DNA of 64,000 nt. Source: Agapetus fuscipes. Taxonomy: Eukaryota > Arthropoda > Insecta > Trichoptera > Glossosomatidae. Shown here in pieces: positions 11,301 to 23,300 of the stretch. The notes under the pieces were generated by a model. The model did no database searches. It had not been told where the DNA came from and was given only the letters and a program-made list of their open reading frames with translations. The translations under genes and the position numbers were made by a program. Each line of letters opens with the position of its first letter. Within the stretch, counting starts at the first letter, position 1. The stretch is from NCBI GenBank assembly GCA_951799405.1, contig OX637333.1, positions 28,292,785 to 28,356,784 on the forward strand, read 5' to 3'.

Positions 11301-14300
11301 CATGTAATGTGAATCTCCAATGTAACATATCCTTGCACCTTAGATTAGATTAGATTAGATTAGACACGGATGTACACAGTTAACTACATATACCTAGAGA
11401 TGACACCTCAAGATAAACGGAAAATGACTTAAAAGTTTCATGGAAGATATCTATTGATATTCCATTCAACATCCTCATTGCACAGTGGATTCCATCATGC
11501 AGCATCACATTTGTTTTTGTAGATGGGAGGTAAAAGAGAGGATGGCTGCGCGCTCGGGAGTAGTGGCTGCGAGCATAGAAATTTATTTTGCTTAAAAGCG
11601 TGGGATTATGGATGTGACCATGTAGGAGTAGGAAAAAATGTTTGAGGAGATGGATGGACCGACGGGAAGATAAAGAGTGAAAGGAGGTTGCACCCAGGAG
11701 ATACGCTGTAGGGAAGTACATTTAATTATCAGCATCATATGGATAGTATCCATATTTTGCTGAATACAGTGATCTTAAGAATTTTTTATGCACTCTTTCT
11801 ATCTGATTTATGTACGCCTGCTCATATGAGCTCCAGATAATATCTGCATATTCTAGTACTGACAAGACAAATGCTGTGTACAATGTACGTAGAATATTAG
11901 TAGAGTAGAATAGAGAATAGTAGAGCAATACTTTTAACACATTTTTTGCGGGAGGTTTATATTATTAATCCACGCCGTTTAAGCGGGCAATTTTGTCAGA
12001 TTCGCGCGTCAAATTACGTTTCACGTAAAACAGCTATAACTTCTGAACTATTGATCATATTTTAATAAAATTTTGAGAACTTTACCATAAATGAAATTTT
12101 CTAATATTATCTGGTCACAAATGTTTATATTTTTGGATAAAAAATTATAATATTCAAGGTCAAATATAAAACATTGGAAAAAACTGCACTTTTGTCGTAT
12201 TGTCGATTTAGTCATTTTATGCACGGTCAACATAATATATATTTTGTAAAATACAAAGCAATAAACACTAATATTGTTTCAAAGTATGAGATCATTGGAA
12301 ACACTTCCCTTTATGTAGTGGTACAAAAAAAGTCTGGGGACGCACTGTACTCGTAACTCCATCATCACTAAATTCAAATTCATCATCTGTATGTTTCTCA
12401 ACGTCACTATCACAAGAATAATTTGATAAATTATCAGCACACAATTCTCCATCACTCTCATCCATTGTTATTAGATACTTTTTTATAAAAAAAATATGTA
12501 ACAAATAACTTTAAACACAACAGCGATCGATTACGAATATACCATACAATGATATGTATTTTATAGGAAATTCTTAAAGCGGAATATAAACAGAAACGAA
12601 AATGGAAAACATCTTGAACGAAACAGTATCGCTATAACACTGAAGAAATGTAAACACAAAAACGAAATATTTATCTCACAGCTTTCAAGCGAATGTTTTA
12701 TGACCACAGTCGGCCACCCGACCCTAATTCCACGAATTGCCGGGTTTAGGTACCCGGTACAGGTAGGTACCTATTACACGTCTCAAAGGAGCTGGCGCCT
12801 AAGAATCACACGTTTCTCGTAATATGTTGTTACTCTAAGTGTCAACGCGTTTAGGCGTCTCCCGCGCTCTACCAATAGTAGACAAATAAAAAAAACGCTT
12901 TTAAGCGTCTCCCGCTTTCTACCAACAGTATGGAAATGACGCCTTTAAGCGTCTCCCGCAAACGATGTGTTAATATAATACTTTTTCTTGAGGAGATCGA
13001 CCTAGCAGGGAAATATTTTAAGACATTATGGTATGTGTTATAATTGAGTGTTGAAACACAAAATGGCCTTATTTTTTATGACTACACCACTGCAACGTTT
13101 GACAGGACTGGGACAAATGTGGGCTATGGTATGTATCAATGCACTAAGTTAGTTTTCTGCTCCTCTATGTTGACCGGTCCGTAGTTCAGTGGTAACACTT
13201 CGGACTCTGAATGAAAGGTTGTGGGTTCGAATCCCGACAGAGCACAGAAAATATACCATTTATATTTTCAAATTTGCTCTTCGCTGGGTTGAAAAAAAAT
13301 CATAAACCTTTACCAATGACTGGTCACCAAAGGTTCATCCAGCCTTAGAGCAACTGGGTCTTGCTTGAGAATTGGCGCTTTGCAGAGACGACGACCAAGC
13401 TCGTAAAAAGGCCGATAGCTCAATTGGTAGAATGCTTGCATTCCATGCCGAGAGCAAGGGTTCGATCTCAAGGTTTATTCAGCCTTCACAAGAAATGAGA
13501 ACCAGCCCCCCCCGGGAGCTGGGAAACCCCCACTTCAGCTGAAAGTGGTTGGTGTGCGGCCGGCCCCCTTACGCCACATGCGACCCCTTTGGGGATAACG
13601 CAGGCAAGAAGTTACACTATATGTGTAGCTTAGTTGCATGTTATGTTATTAATTAATGGGGCTCAGTGTATGGGAGGACAAGGCTCAATTTGGAAAGTAG
13701 TGGCATCAAATAGAGATACTGAGCATCAGGTTCTGGACACGTAAAGTAAAATAAGCAGTGGAGATTGTGTGTTACCATGCTTTGTGAAGAGCTGGAGTTG
13801 TTGTGCGAGGAGGAGGTGGGGGGGGAGCAGGACGGCTGCAGAGAGCTGCTGCTGCTGGTGTTGGAGGCCGACACACTGCCCGCGGAGATGCAGTGCTCCA
13901 GCGCCAGGGACTGCAACACACAATGCAACTTCAGCTTCACAATCATGTGCTTAAGTTAAAACAATGATAAACAATCTGAGAAATTACAGTGCAGACTGGC
14001 AACAGGAAATACAAAAAGTATAAATCAAATCTTCGAAGGACGAACAAGAGGTCGATCAAGAACTTCATATTGCTTACTAAGCCCAGAGCGATGGTGGACG
14101 TCTTTAGCTGCATTATACGATCCAAATTAGAGTACGCTGTCGAGGTTTGGACACCTTACCAGCGGAAGTACATAGATATCATAGAACAAGTCCAAAAAAA
14201 GTTTCTCAGGTATCTCCTCATGAGGCTGCGTGGAAGTTAACAATATTCGTACTTCAGAAAACTGGATTCAGAAGCCTGGAAACAAGGTGCAACAGGTCCC

Positions 14301-17300
14301 TAACAGTGCTCTCTTATAAGGATATCAACGGCTTAATTGACACCTTACCTGTAAAAATAAATAGGTCTCACTCGCCACATGCATGAAGTTGCACTACATC
14401 TCTAGCTTATTCACATTGTTTTTTTACTAACTTGTGTTGATTGCTGCTGCTGTGAGGTGGGCAGGAACTTGTCCTGCGGAGTGGGGTCGGCCAGGAATGT
14501 GTTGGACTCGGAGAGGTCCAGGGCTCCAAACTGCACGTCCAGCATGGGGATGGAGGAGCTGCCCAGCTCTCCGGGCATCTCCACCGCGCTAGACGGGATC
14601 TGCAAACAACCACAAGGCCATGCAATGAGTCGGGAGTCACAGGACTTACAATTTGACACAGATTGGTTAACCCCTGGAGCGCCAGCGATTTTCTGCCTAA
14701 TCCAGCCACCCAACTCATGGTTTTTTAAATTAAATATCTCCAAAGATACAAAACATATCTCCTGTGGGTTTTTTAATCTCAAAAAACAGTGCAATAAAGA
14801 GGAAAGAGGAGAAGAGACAAAAAGAAACAAAAGGGGAACCACGAACTGATGTTCGTGGTTCCTCTTTGTAGAGGAGGACACACGTCTCCTGAGGACGTTG
14901 GATATGACTCCGACGAAACGTAGAGAAAATCGTTCTTCTCTTTTACACGGTCAGTAAAATCTGTTTTTTCATTCTTTAAGAATAAGTAAATTCCAAAGCA
15001 AAACAATTAAAGTTGGAAATCAGCAGTGGCGAAGGATGCCATACAAGCCGATTCCCATCGGTTTCCCGTTTAAATGAGGCAAAAATGATAACAAAAGTAG
15101 ACTGCATGGTTTCAATGGGGAAAAATATGTATTGTTTCTTTGGTTTTAAATGTATTTTTTTACTTTGTGCCTATATTTTTTAACTACTTTGTTACATTAT
15201 TTTAAAAGGGAAGCCGATGGGAACCGGCTTGTATGGCACCCTTCGCCACTGGAAATCAGTATATTGTAGATGATGTGATGTGTTTACTTTGGATGGAGGC
15301 GGCACCCGCGCCCTCTGCAGTGGTTTCCGCTGGCTGGACATGTCGGTGGACGTGTACACTCCGTAGTTGGGGCTGTAAACAGCTGAAATCAAACAACAAT
15401 ACACTCATTGTTACATTAAACTAAATCAATCAAATCAATTATGCATTCATTCCCTGCTTACCTGCCTGCCACAGATCATAAATATAAATATTCTACGCTG
15501 GAAATGAATATGACTTAGAGAGCTTTATTTGGATGAGAATGCTATGATCCCTTAACCTCCAGCGTGCCGGAACACGGATCCGCACTCTTATTACTGATCG
15601 CGATTTTGAATTTTTTTTAACCTCTAGTACGCCAGCGATTTTTAACCATTATCCAGCCACTGAACTTTTGGTTTTTGATTTTCAATATCTCAAAAGATAC
15701 AAAACATTTGTTATCCATTTTTTTTTTTATAAAATAATAATAATATTAGGATGATTATTTGGTGAGCGCTGTTTTTGTGTGTATCACACCTCAAGAGCCC
15801 TCTGCGAGCTTGGTCGTCGCTGTAGAAAGCGCCAATACTCAAGCAAGACCCAGTTGTTGTAAGGTTGGATGGACCTTTCAATGACCGGTCTTTGGTAAAG
15901 GTTTATGATTTTTTTAACCCAGCGAAGATAATAAATTTGGAAATATAAATGGTATATTTTTTTTGCTCCGCCGGGATTCGAATCCACAACCTTCCATTTA
16001 CGAGTCAGAAGTGTTGCCACTTGCGTACCTTGTGAGTTGAGAATGTTCCTGTTGTCCTGCTTGTTGAGCGCCTCGGACTTCTGTGTGAGCTGGGACAGGT
16101 ACTGGGACTGCGCCGCCGACAGTGTTCCTGACACGTTCAGCGACACGGGACTCTGCGCCTGCAAACACCAAACACAATCAATTATAACAGCAGGAGTTAA
16201 CAGGTTCACCAACATTGCAGGGTCCTGGGTGAGAGGTGGCTGGCTGCTGACACTGTTGTTGCTTACCTTGGGGGCGTGCAGTCCCAGGGTGGAGTTGCTG
16301 GAGTAGCCGTAGATGGCCGGGTCCTGGGTGAGAGGTGGCTGGCTGCTGACACTGTTGTTGCTTACCTTGGGGGCGTGCAGTCCCAGGGTGGAGTTGCTGG
16401 AGTAGCCGTAGATGGCCGGGTCCTGGGTGAGAGGTGGCTGGCTGCTGACACTGTTGTTGCTTACCTTGGGGGCGTGCAGTCCCAGGGTGGAGTTGCTGGA
16501 GTAGCCGTAGATGGCCGGGTCCTGGGTGAGAGGTGGCTGGCTGCTGACACTGTTGTTGCTTACCTTGGGGGCGTGCAGTCCCAGGGTGGAGTTGCTGGAG
16601 TAGCCGTAGATGGCCGGGTCCTGGGTGAGAGGTGGCTGGCTGCTGACACTGTTGTTGCTTACCTTGGGGGCGTGCAGTCCCAGGGTGGAGTTGCTGGAGT
16701 AGCCGTAGATGGCCGGGTCCTGGGTGAGAGGTGGCTGGCTGCTGACACTGTTGTTGCTTACCTTGGGCCCGTGCAGTCCCAGGGTGGAGTTGCTGGAGTA
16801 GCCGTAGATGGCCGGGTCCTGGGTGAGAGGTGGCTGGCTGCTGACACTGTTGTTGCTTACCTTGGGGGCGTGCAGTCCCAGGGTGGAGTTGCTGGAGTAG
16901 CCGTAGATGGCCGGGTCCTGGGTGAGAGGTGGCTGGCTGCTGACACTGTTGTTGCTTACCTTGGGGGCGTGCAGTCCCAGGGTGGAGTTGCTGGAGTAGC
17001 CGTAGATGGCCGGGTCCTGGGTGAGAGGTGGCTGGCTGCTGACACTGTTGTTGCTTACCTTGGGGGCGTGCAGTCCCAGGGTGGAGTTGCTGGAGTAGCC
17101 GTAGATGGCCGGGTCCTGGGTGAGAGGTGGCTGGCTGCTGACACTGTTGTTGCTTACCTTGGGGGCGTGCAGTCCCAGGGTGGAGTTGCTGGAGTAGCCG
17201 TAGATGGCCGGGTCCTGGGTGAGAGGTGGCTGGCTGCTGACACTGTTGTTGCTTACCTTGGGGGCGTGCAGTCCCAGGGTGGAGTTGCTGGAGTAGCCGA

Positions 17301-20300
17301 AGATGGCCGGGTCCTGGGTGAGAGGTGGCTGGCTGCTGACACTGTTGTTGCTTACCTTGGGGGCGTGCAGTCCCAGGGTGGAGTTGCTGGAGTAGCCGTA
17401 GATGGCCGGGTCCTGGGTGAGAGGTGGCTGGCTGCTGACACTGTTGTTGCTTACCTTGGGGGCGTGCAGTCCCAGGGTGGAGTTGCTGGAGTAGCCGAAG
17501 ATGGCCGGGTCCTGGGTGAGAGGTGGCTGGCTGCTGACACTGTTGTTGCTTACCTTGGGGGCGTGCAGTCCCAGGGTGGAGTTGCTGGAGTAGCCGTAGA
17601 TGGCTGGGTCCTGGGTGAGAGGCGGCTGGCTGCTGACACTGTTGTTGCTCATGCTGTTGTTCATGCTGCTGGTCATGCTGTTGCTCATGCTGTTGCTGGA
17701 CACGCTGTTGTTCAGGGGAGGAGGACTGGTCGCCGCCTCCAGGCTGGGAGGCAGATACTCCGAGCTGTTGTTCAGATCCTGGAACAAGGTTACAAACAAC
17801 CATAAGCCAATTCAGTTCTCACTTTGATCTCAATTGATTTATACTGTTCCAAACGTATGGGATTTGTTGGAAGTAAGCCTAGGCACGCTGGTTGGTGTGT
17901 GTGACGTCTCTGGTATAGTGTAGAACAATCCATTATGGATGTGTTACGAACGTATGAGTTTGTACGTGAGCCTAGGCACACTGGTTGGTGTGTGTGACGA
18001 CTCTCATATAGTGTGCAACAACGCTCTAGTACAGGCCTGGCCAACCCAAATTGCACCCCGGGCCGCATTGATGGCCTAAATTCCCCAAGGGCCACACATA
18101 CAAACATTTTACAAAAAAAAATTAAATAAAAAAACGAAACCACAACCAGATGTGAAAAGAAAACACGCATTGAACCAACAACAAAAAATGTATTTATGTA
18201 GTAAACAACATAAAAAAAAATTCAACAATAGAAAAATATTTTAACAATGAAAATTATTAATTAACCCTTAACTTCATAGAGGAAAAAATTCTTAATTTTT
18301 CATTTCAAAACAATATTACAAATAAAACCAATTATCAGGGACTTTTCCTTTCAGTGCAAGATTTGAGATTCTTTTCGCTTACTTAATTTTTCTAAATCTA
18401 GGTATTTCAATATTTGAAGTTACACACCTTACCTGGTTTTCCAGATTTACGTCTGTTATAGACGCCCTATTTTTATTTTTATTATATTTCATTTTTATTT
18501 TTCATCACACATGACCGCGGGCCGCACGTAAAGGCACCGCGGGCCGCATGCGGCCCGCGGGTTGGCCAGGCCTGCTCTAGTACCATCTACTAGAAAGTAT
18601 CTAGCATGTTCTCGAACATGCAAGAATAGTCTCTGCCGTATATATAAATACGAGCAAAGATTCTGTGCGACAGACAGAGTCTCTTCGCCCATTGTAACAC
18701 AAAGACCTGTAAGCAGATAGTGAAGAGTGAACAGTACATTGTAACATTGGTCCAAATTTAATATGACCAAATTAATTAAAATAATATACCTACCAAGAAT
18801 AACAATCTTTTTGTCTTTGGTACATTTTGTTGGGTTGGTATTGCATTTCTGACAGATGTCACAGGCGCATTAAAACCTAACTTCCTTCTGTCTCTTCTGT
18901 CTCAATCGTCGACCTGGTAACTTGTCCCAACTGTTCATCTAATTTTATTCACGTAATCCTTTGTAAAAACCCCTTGTAATCTTTATGGAATAAAGGACCA
19001 TTAAATTGTTTAACTAACTACATCTTTCAAGTCATCTCCACACCCCGCATCACCTCAAAATTAAAGTCAGCACCGAACATACAGTCCACGAGCAAAAACC
19101 CGACCAAACATATATTGTGAAATAAATTTCAATTTCAATTTAATTAAAAGAACCCCAAGTGAAATCATAACAATACTTTATTTATGTGAGACTGACCTGA
19201 TGAGGTGGCAGCGTAGGTCCACTGGGGGTGAATACTTTGGTATCCGCCAGTGAGCCAGACCACTCCTCGTTGTCCCAATCATCCGGAGACGGAAACACCA
19301 TCCCAGACTGCTCGGCTGTGAACAATACGTCAATCAATAATAAGTGTGAGTCTGTTTTTGCTAAGGCAACACATTAATCTTTTCACCATCTCACCTACAA
19401 AGTGGGCATGCAAGTCGAGCAATGACAGAGCAGAGAATTATTTTTCACAGGACAATTTATTGGCGACTGCCACATAGCTCAGGCAGATAAGCCAGCTGTC
19501 TTGAATGGTTATGGGAGCCAAAAATTACAAATACATCATAGATATTGCCACTATAGAAAAGAAGAAACATATGTGTTTGGGAAAAGCTTATGGTTGACCA
19601 GGGAGACCTATTGGTTTGCCAGACAAAAATTACACACGTCATCTGAAATGTAAGACTAAAGAAACACAATTAGGCAACACATATAGTGTAACTTCTTGCC
19701 GCATTATCCCTGAAGCGTTTTGCATGTAGCGAGTGGAACCTATTTATTTTTACAGGTAAGGGGGACGGCCTTACGCCAACCACTTCAGTTGAAGCCTGAG
19801 TAAACCTTGCCAGTATTTTTTTTGGGGTTTGAAATAAACACCGATACGGGAAATCATTTCTGACACCCTCGGTGGGATTCGAGCTGGGGCTCACAGCATG
19901 GAATGCAAGCACTGTACCAACTGGGCTATCAACCGGCTAAATGGAAGAAGGTAAGAGGACATGCAAGAGTAGGAATCAGTTGCGCAGAAACTAATCCTCA
20001 TACCCGTTACGTTTGTACACTTCCATCAGAGGAAGCGTGTCACAGAACGCTCATGCAATACTATATTACTTATTTCCGATGGTCGTGACCCAACCCAGCA
20101 GTGATTCTAAATCTACTTGTTTATTTATTTAACAAATGTATACATGACTGACAGTCTAAATCTAAATCTAAGCTGCAAAGATATGTATCATTTGAGATTC
20201 ATATTAAATGCATTCCCATAAGCAGACACGCATAATTTCGCGCTTACACATGCCGCATGTGGACCTACAATATAAAAAAACTCAATCTCAAATGAACATA

Positions 20301-23300
20301 AGCCCTGCAACTCTTGCCGACCTTCCCTGAAGCAGGAGTGACATTGGCAAAGTGAACCATTTTTTAGAGTATACACCAAAACGTCACAATACATATAACA
20401 CTGTAGACATACGAGAACAATATACAGATACATTATTCTACGCATCCATACGTCGTTCTAATATACATACAGACAGACAGTAAGCGATCCACACCAGTTG
20501 TAAACATATCCAGGTGTGGGGCTGAGGACGCCAGAGTATTGAGCAGTATTGTTCGTCCACTAGAGAAAAAAAAAACGAAATCTGAAGATATTGACTCGAA
20601 GCAACTGCATCGGGACGCGCTCCTTGCTATTTCATGTTAAGGGTATACGAGAGCTTAAGAAGATTATTAATATCGGGACTAAAGAACCTCTTTAATTGTT
20701 TTATGAAACTAAAATCGTAATTTTATGTCAAATAGCTTTGACTCATCATGGTCAGATGGCGTTGCTGAAGTATACAACTTAATGTTTTTACTCAAGCATT
20801 ACGTTTCATAAAAAAATAATGTAAATTATCTTGACGCTCTTAGCGAGCGTTTTAGTTTTTATAAACTAGTGTTTAAACGCTATTGTTGAGTATTTACGAC
20901 CGCATGGCTCATATAGTAACTTATGCATCAAAAATTGCAAAAAGAAATGATTTGACACAAGTATTATTCTATGTTAGAATTATTTAACTTTGTTTGCATT
21001 TTGAATCGACACGAAGGACGTGTGACCAGAGCACGTTTTGTCGTTTTAACAAAGGCATGCCAAAGTACTGTTTCGTCTATCTCACACAATATATTATGTG
21101 GATATTTTTTTTCATATATATCGCACGCTTCTAATTAAAGAACAATAAGTCCAAAAATAAGAATGATGGGAAATTACGTTTGATGTTTTGCATGTTTGAC
21201 TTGTTGCACTAATGTACAAAAAACCGGTAAAATGGCCTTTTTTTCTCAAAATATAAGAAATGAATCTAAAAGTAGATTTCAACCTTTAATTTTGTATAGC
21301 AATTACCATCACTTGAATTTACTTAACTTTTAGTAATAAACTCAGATTAAAGTTCTTTACAGATCACCGAAGTTAAGCTACATTGGGCGCGGATGCTACT
21401 TGGATGGGTGCCCGCTAGGTACACCGCGTGTTGTTGGCATTTCTTGGACCGGTCCGTAGTCCAGTGGCAACAAATCGGACTCGTAAATGGAAGGTTGTGG
21501 ATTCGAATCCCGGCGGAGCACAAAAATATAACATTTATATTTCCAAATTTACTCTTCGCTGGGTTGAAAAATTCATAAGCCTTGACCAAAGACCAATTTT
21601 ACAACAACTGGGTCTTGCTTGAGAATTGGCGCTTTCTACAGCGACGACCAAGCTCGCAGGGGGCTCTTGAGGTGTAATACACACAAAAACAACGCTTACC
21701 AAATAAATCATCCTAATATTATTTATTCTTGTTAATGTACCTATTCATATTCGTCCAAATTGAACGACTGTCACATTCCAGCTTTTCTTTTCACATTTTT
21801 ATGGCGTTTCTACATCAAAATCGATTTTCCCAATTTCGGAGTTATTGCTCTTTACGATTAAGGGTGCGATGCGGATCTTTTGTATACGTACGTATTTTTT
21901 TATATTTTCAAAGTGTAGGTCCTAGCGATAGCAAACCAGTGTATTAAAACAAGTTTGGCCATAAAAATATTTTCATTTTTTTTATCACTTTTTATCTTCT
22001 TTTATATCTTATCAGTCCGTAGTGCAGTAGTAACACTTCGGACTCTGAATGGAAGGTTGTGGATTCGAATGCCAGCGGAGCACACAAAATATACCATTTA
22101 TCCTTGTAATTTATCCTTTGTCGGGGTTATAGCCGCGGGGGCCAAGAGGGCTAATCTTTCAAGCGTGTTTCGAATGGAACAACGTTGGTTCGATCCCCGC
22201 TTGGGTCACTTGACTTTAACTTTGACCCTGGTTCAACAGATGCTATTGGGTAATTATTATTTAATCATTCATTAATAATAAACAATAATGAATTATTAAA
22301 TGATGATATTAATACCTGTTTCTGGCCAGGCAGAATAGGTTGGTGAATTGCATTCCTCTTCACAACTTTTTTTTTTAAATTAAAAAAAATATATATATGT
22401 ATATAACAGAACCAATAAATATACCAGATCCTCGACTGATAGATTGGTTGATTTTAGGTTTTGGTTTCAATTTGTAAATACACATGCAGCATTTGTAAGT
22501 GCGATTTTACAAGAGTGTATGCTTGTGAGAATGCACTTTATATGAATCTTAAATGTTAACATACCTTTTCAACTTAGATTATAGATTGTGGTTATCAAGC
22601 GCAAAACTTTGCCGGTTCACTTTGCCAATGTCACCCCTGTGTCAGGAAAGGTCGGCTAAAGTTGTAGGGCTTATATTCATTTATATATTCAATGTCTTTC
22701 AATTTTTTTCAAATACAGTAAAAAAGTACGAAAGTTCAATAATAATCTGCAATCTATAGTGCAAAGATATATTAACATTCAAAACACATATCAAATGCAT
22801 GCCCACAAACAGACACTTGTAAGTTCGCACATACAAATGCTGAGTGTGTACTAGTAATTAAAAATCAAAACCTCAAATGAACATAAGCCCTGCAACTTTT
22901 GCCGACCTTCCCTGGAACAGGGGTGACATTGAGCAACTGAACTATTTTTTACAGTATGTGTGGTCAGCGCCATACCAACCTATAAGTCAAGGTATGCGTG
23001 TAATTAATAACATTCTAATCTAATCTAAGTTGTAAAGATATGCAACATTGGGGATTCACATTAGATGCATTCTCACAACACGTTTTACACGCAGAACCAT
23101 TTTCTACAACATGGGTGGTCAGCCGCAAATCAACCTATAAGTCAATGAATATACACAACAAATTACATTTAAAAATAAACATCTAGATAATTTACAATTT
23201 CCAAAAAAGGTTTTCGATTTCTATAATAATTTGGAAGCTCCCATACACCCAATAGAGTAATAATAATAGTATTATTATTTGGTTTCAAAGCGACGCGGAC

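Noticed and set aside
16225..16266. 42-nt mini-intron within each lig repeat (GTAAGC...CACCCAG)
   Set aside because: Shorter than introns normally spliced in insects; kept only as a remote option within the array finding.
16217..17648. CRISPR-like appearance of the repeat array
   Set aside because: There are no spacers; units are contiguous, coding and in a eukaryotic gene.
16178..17805. Two other long frames over the lig array (541 residues minus, 509 residues plus)
   Set aside because: They are shadows: a 99-bp period is divisible by 3, so any frame lacking a stop in one unit stays open throughout. Only the frame matching exons 5 and 7 in phase is coding.
21361..21442. Functional 5S rRNA gene
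   Set aside because: The first 40 nt are missing and a SINE follows at once.
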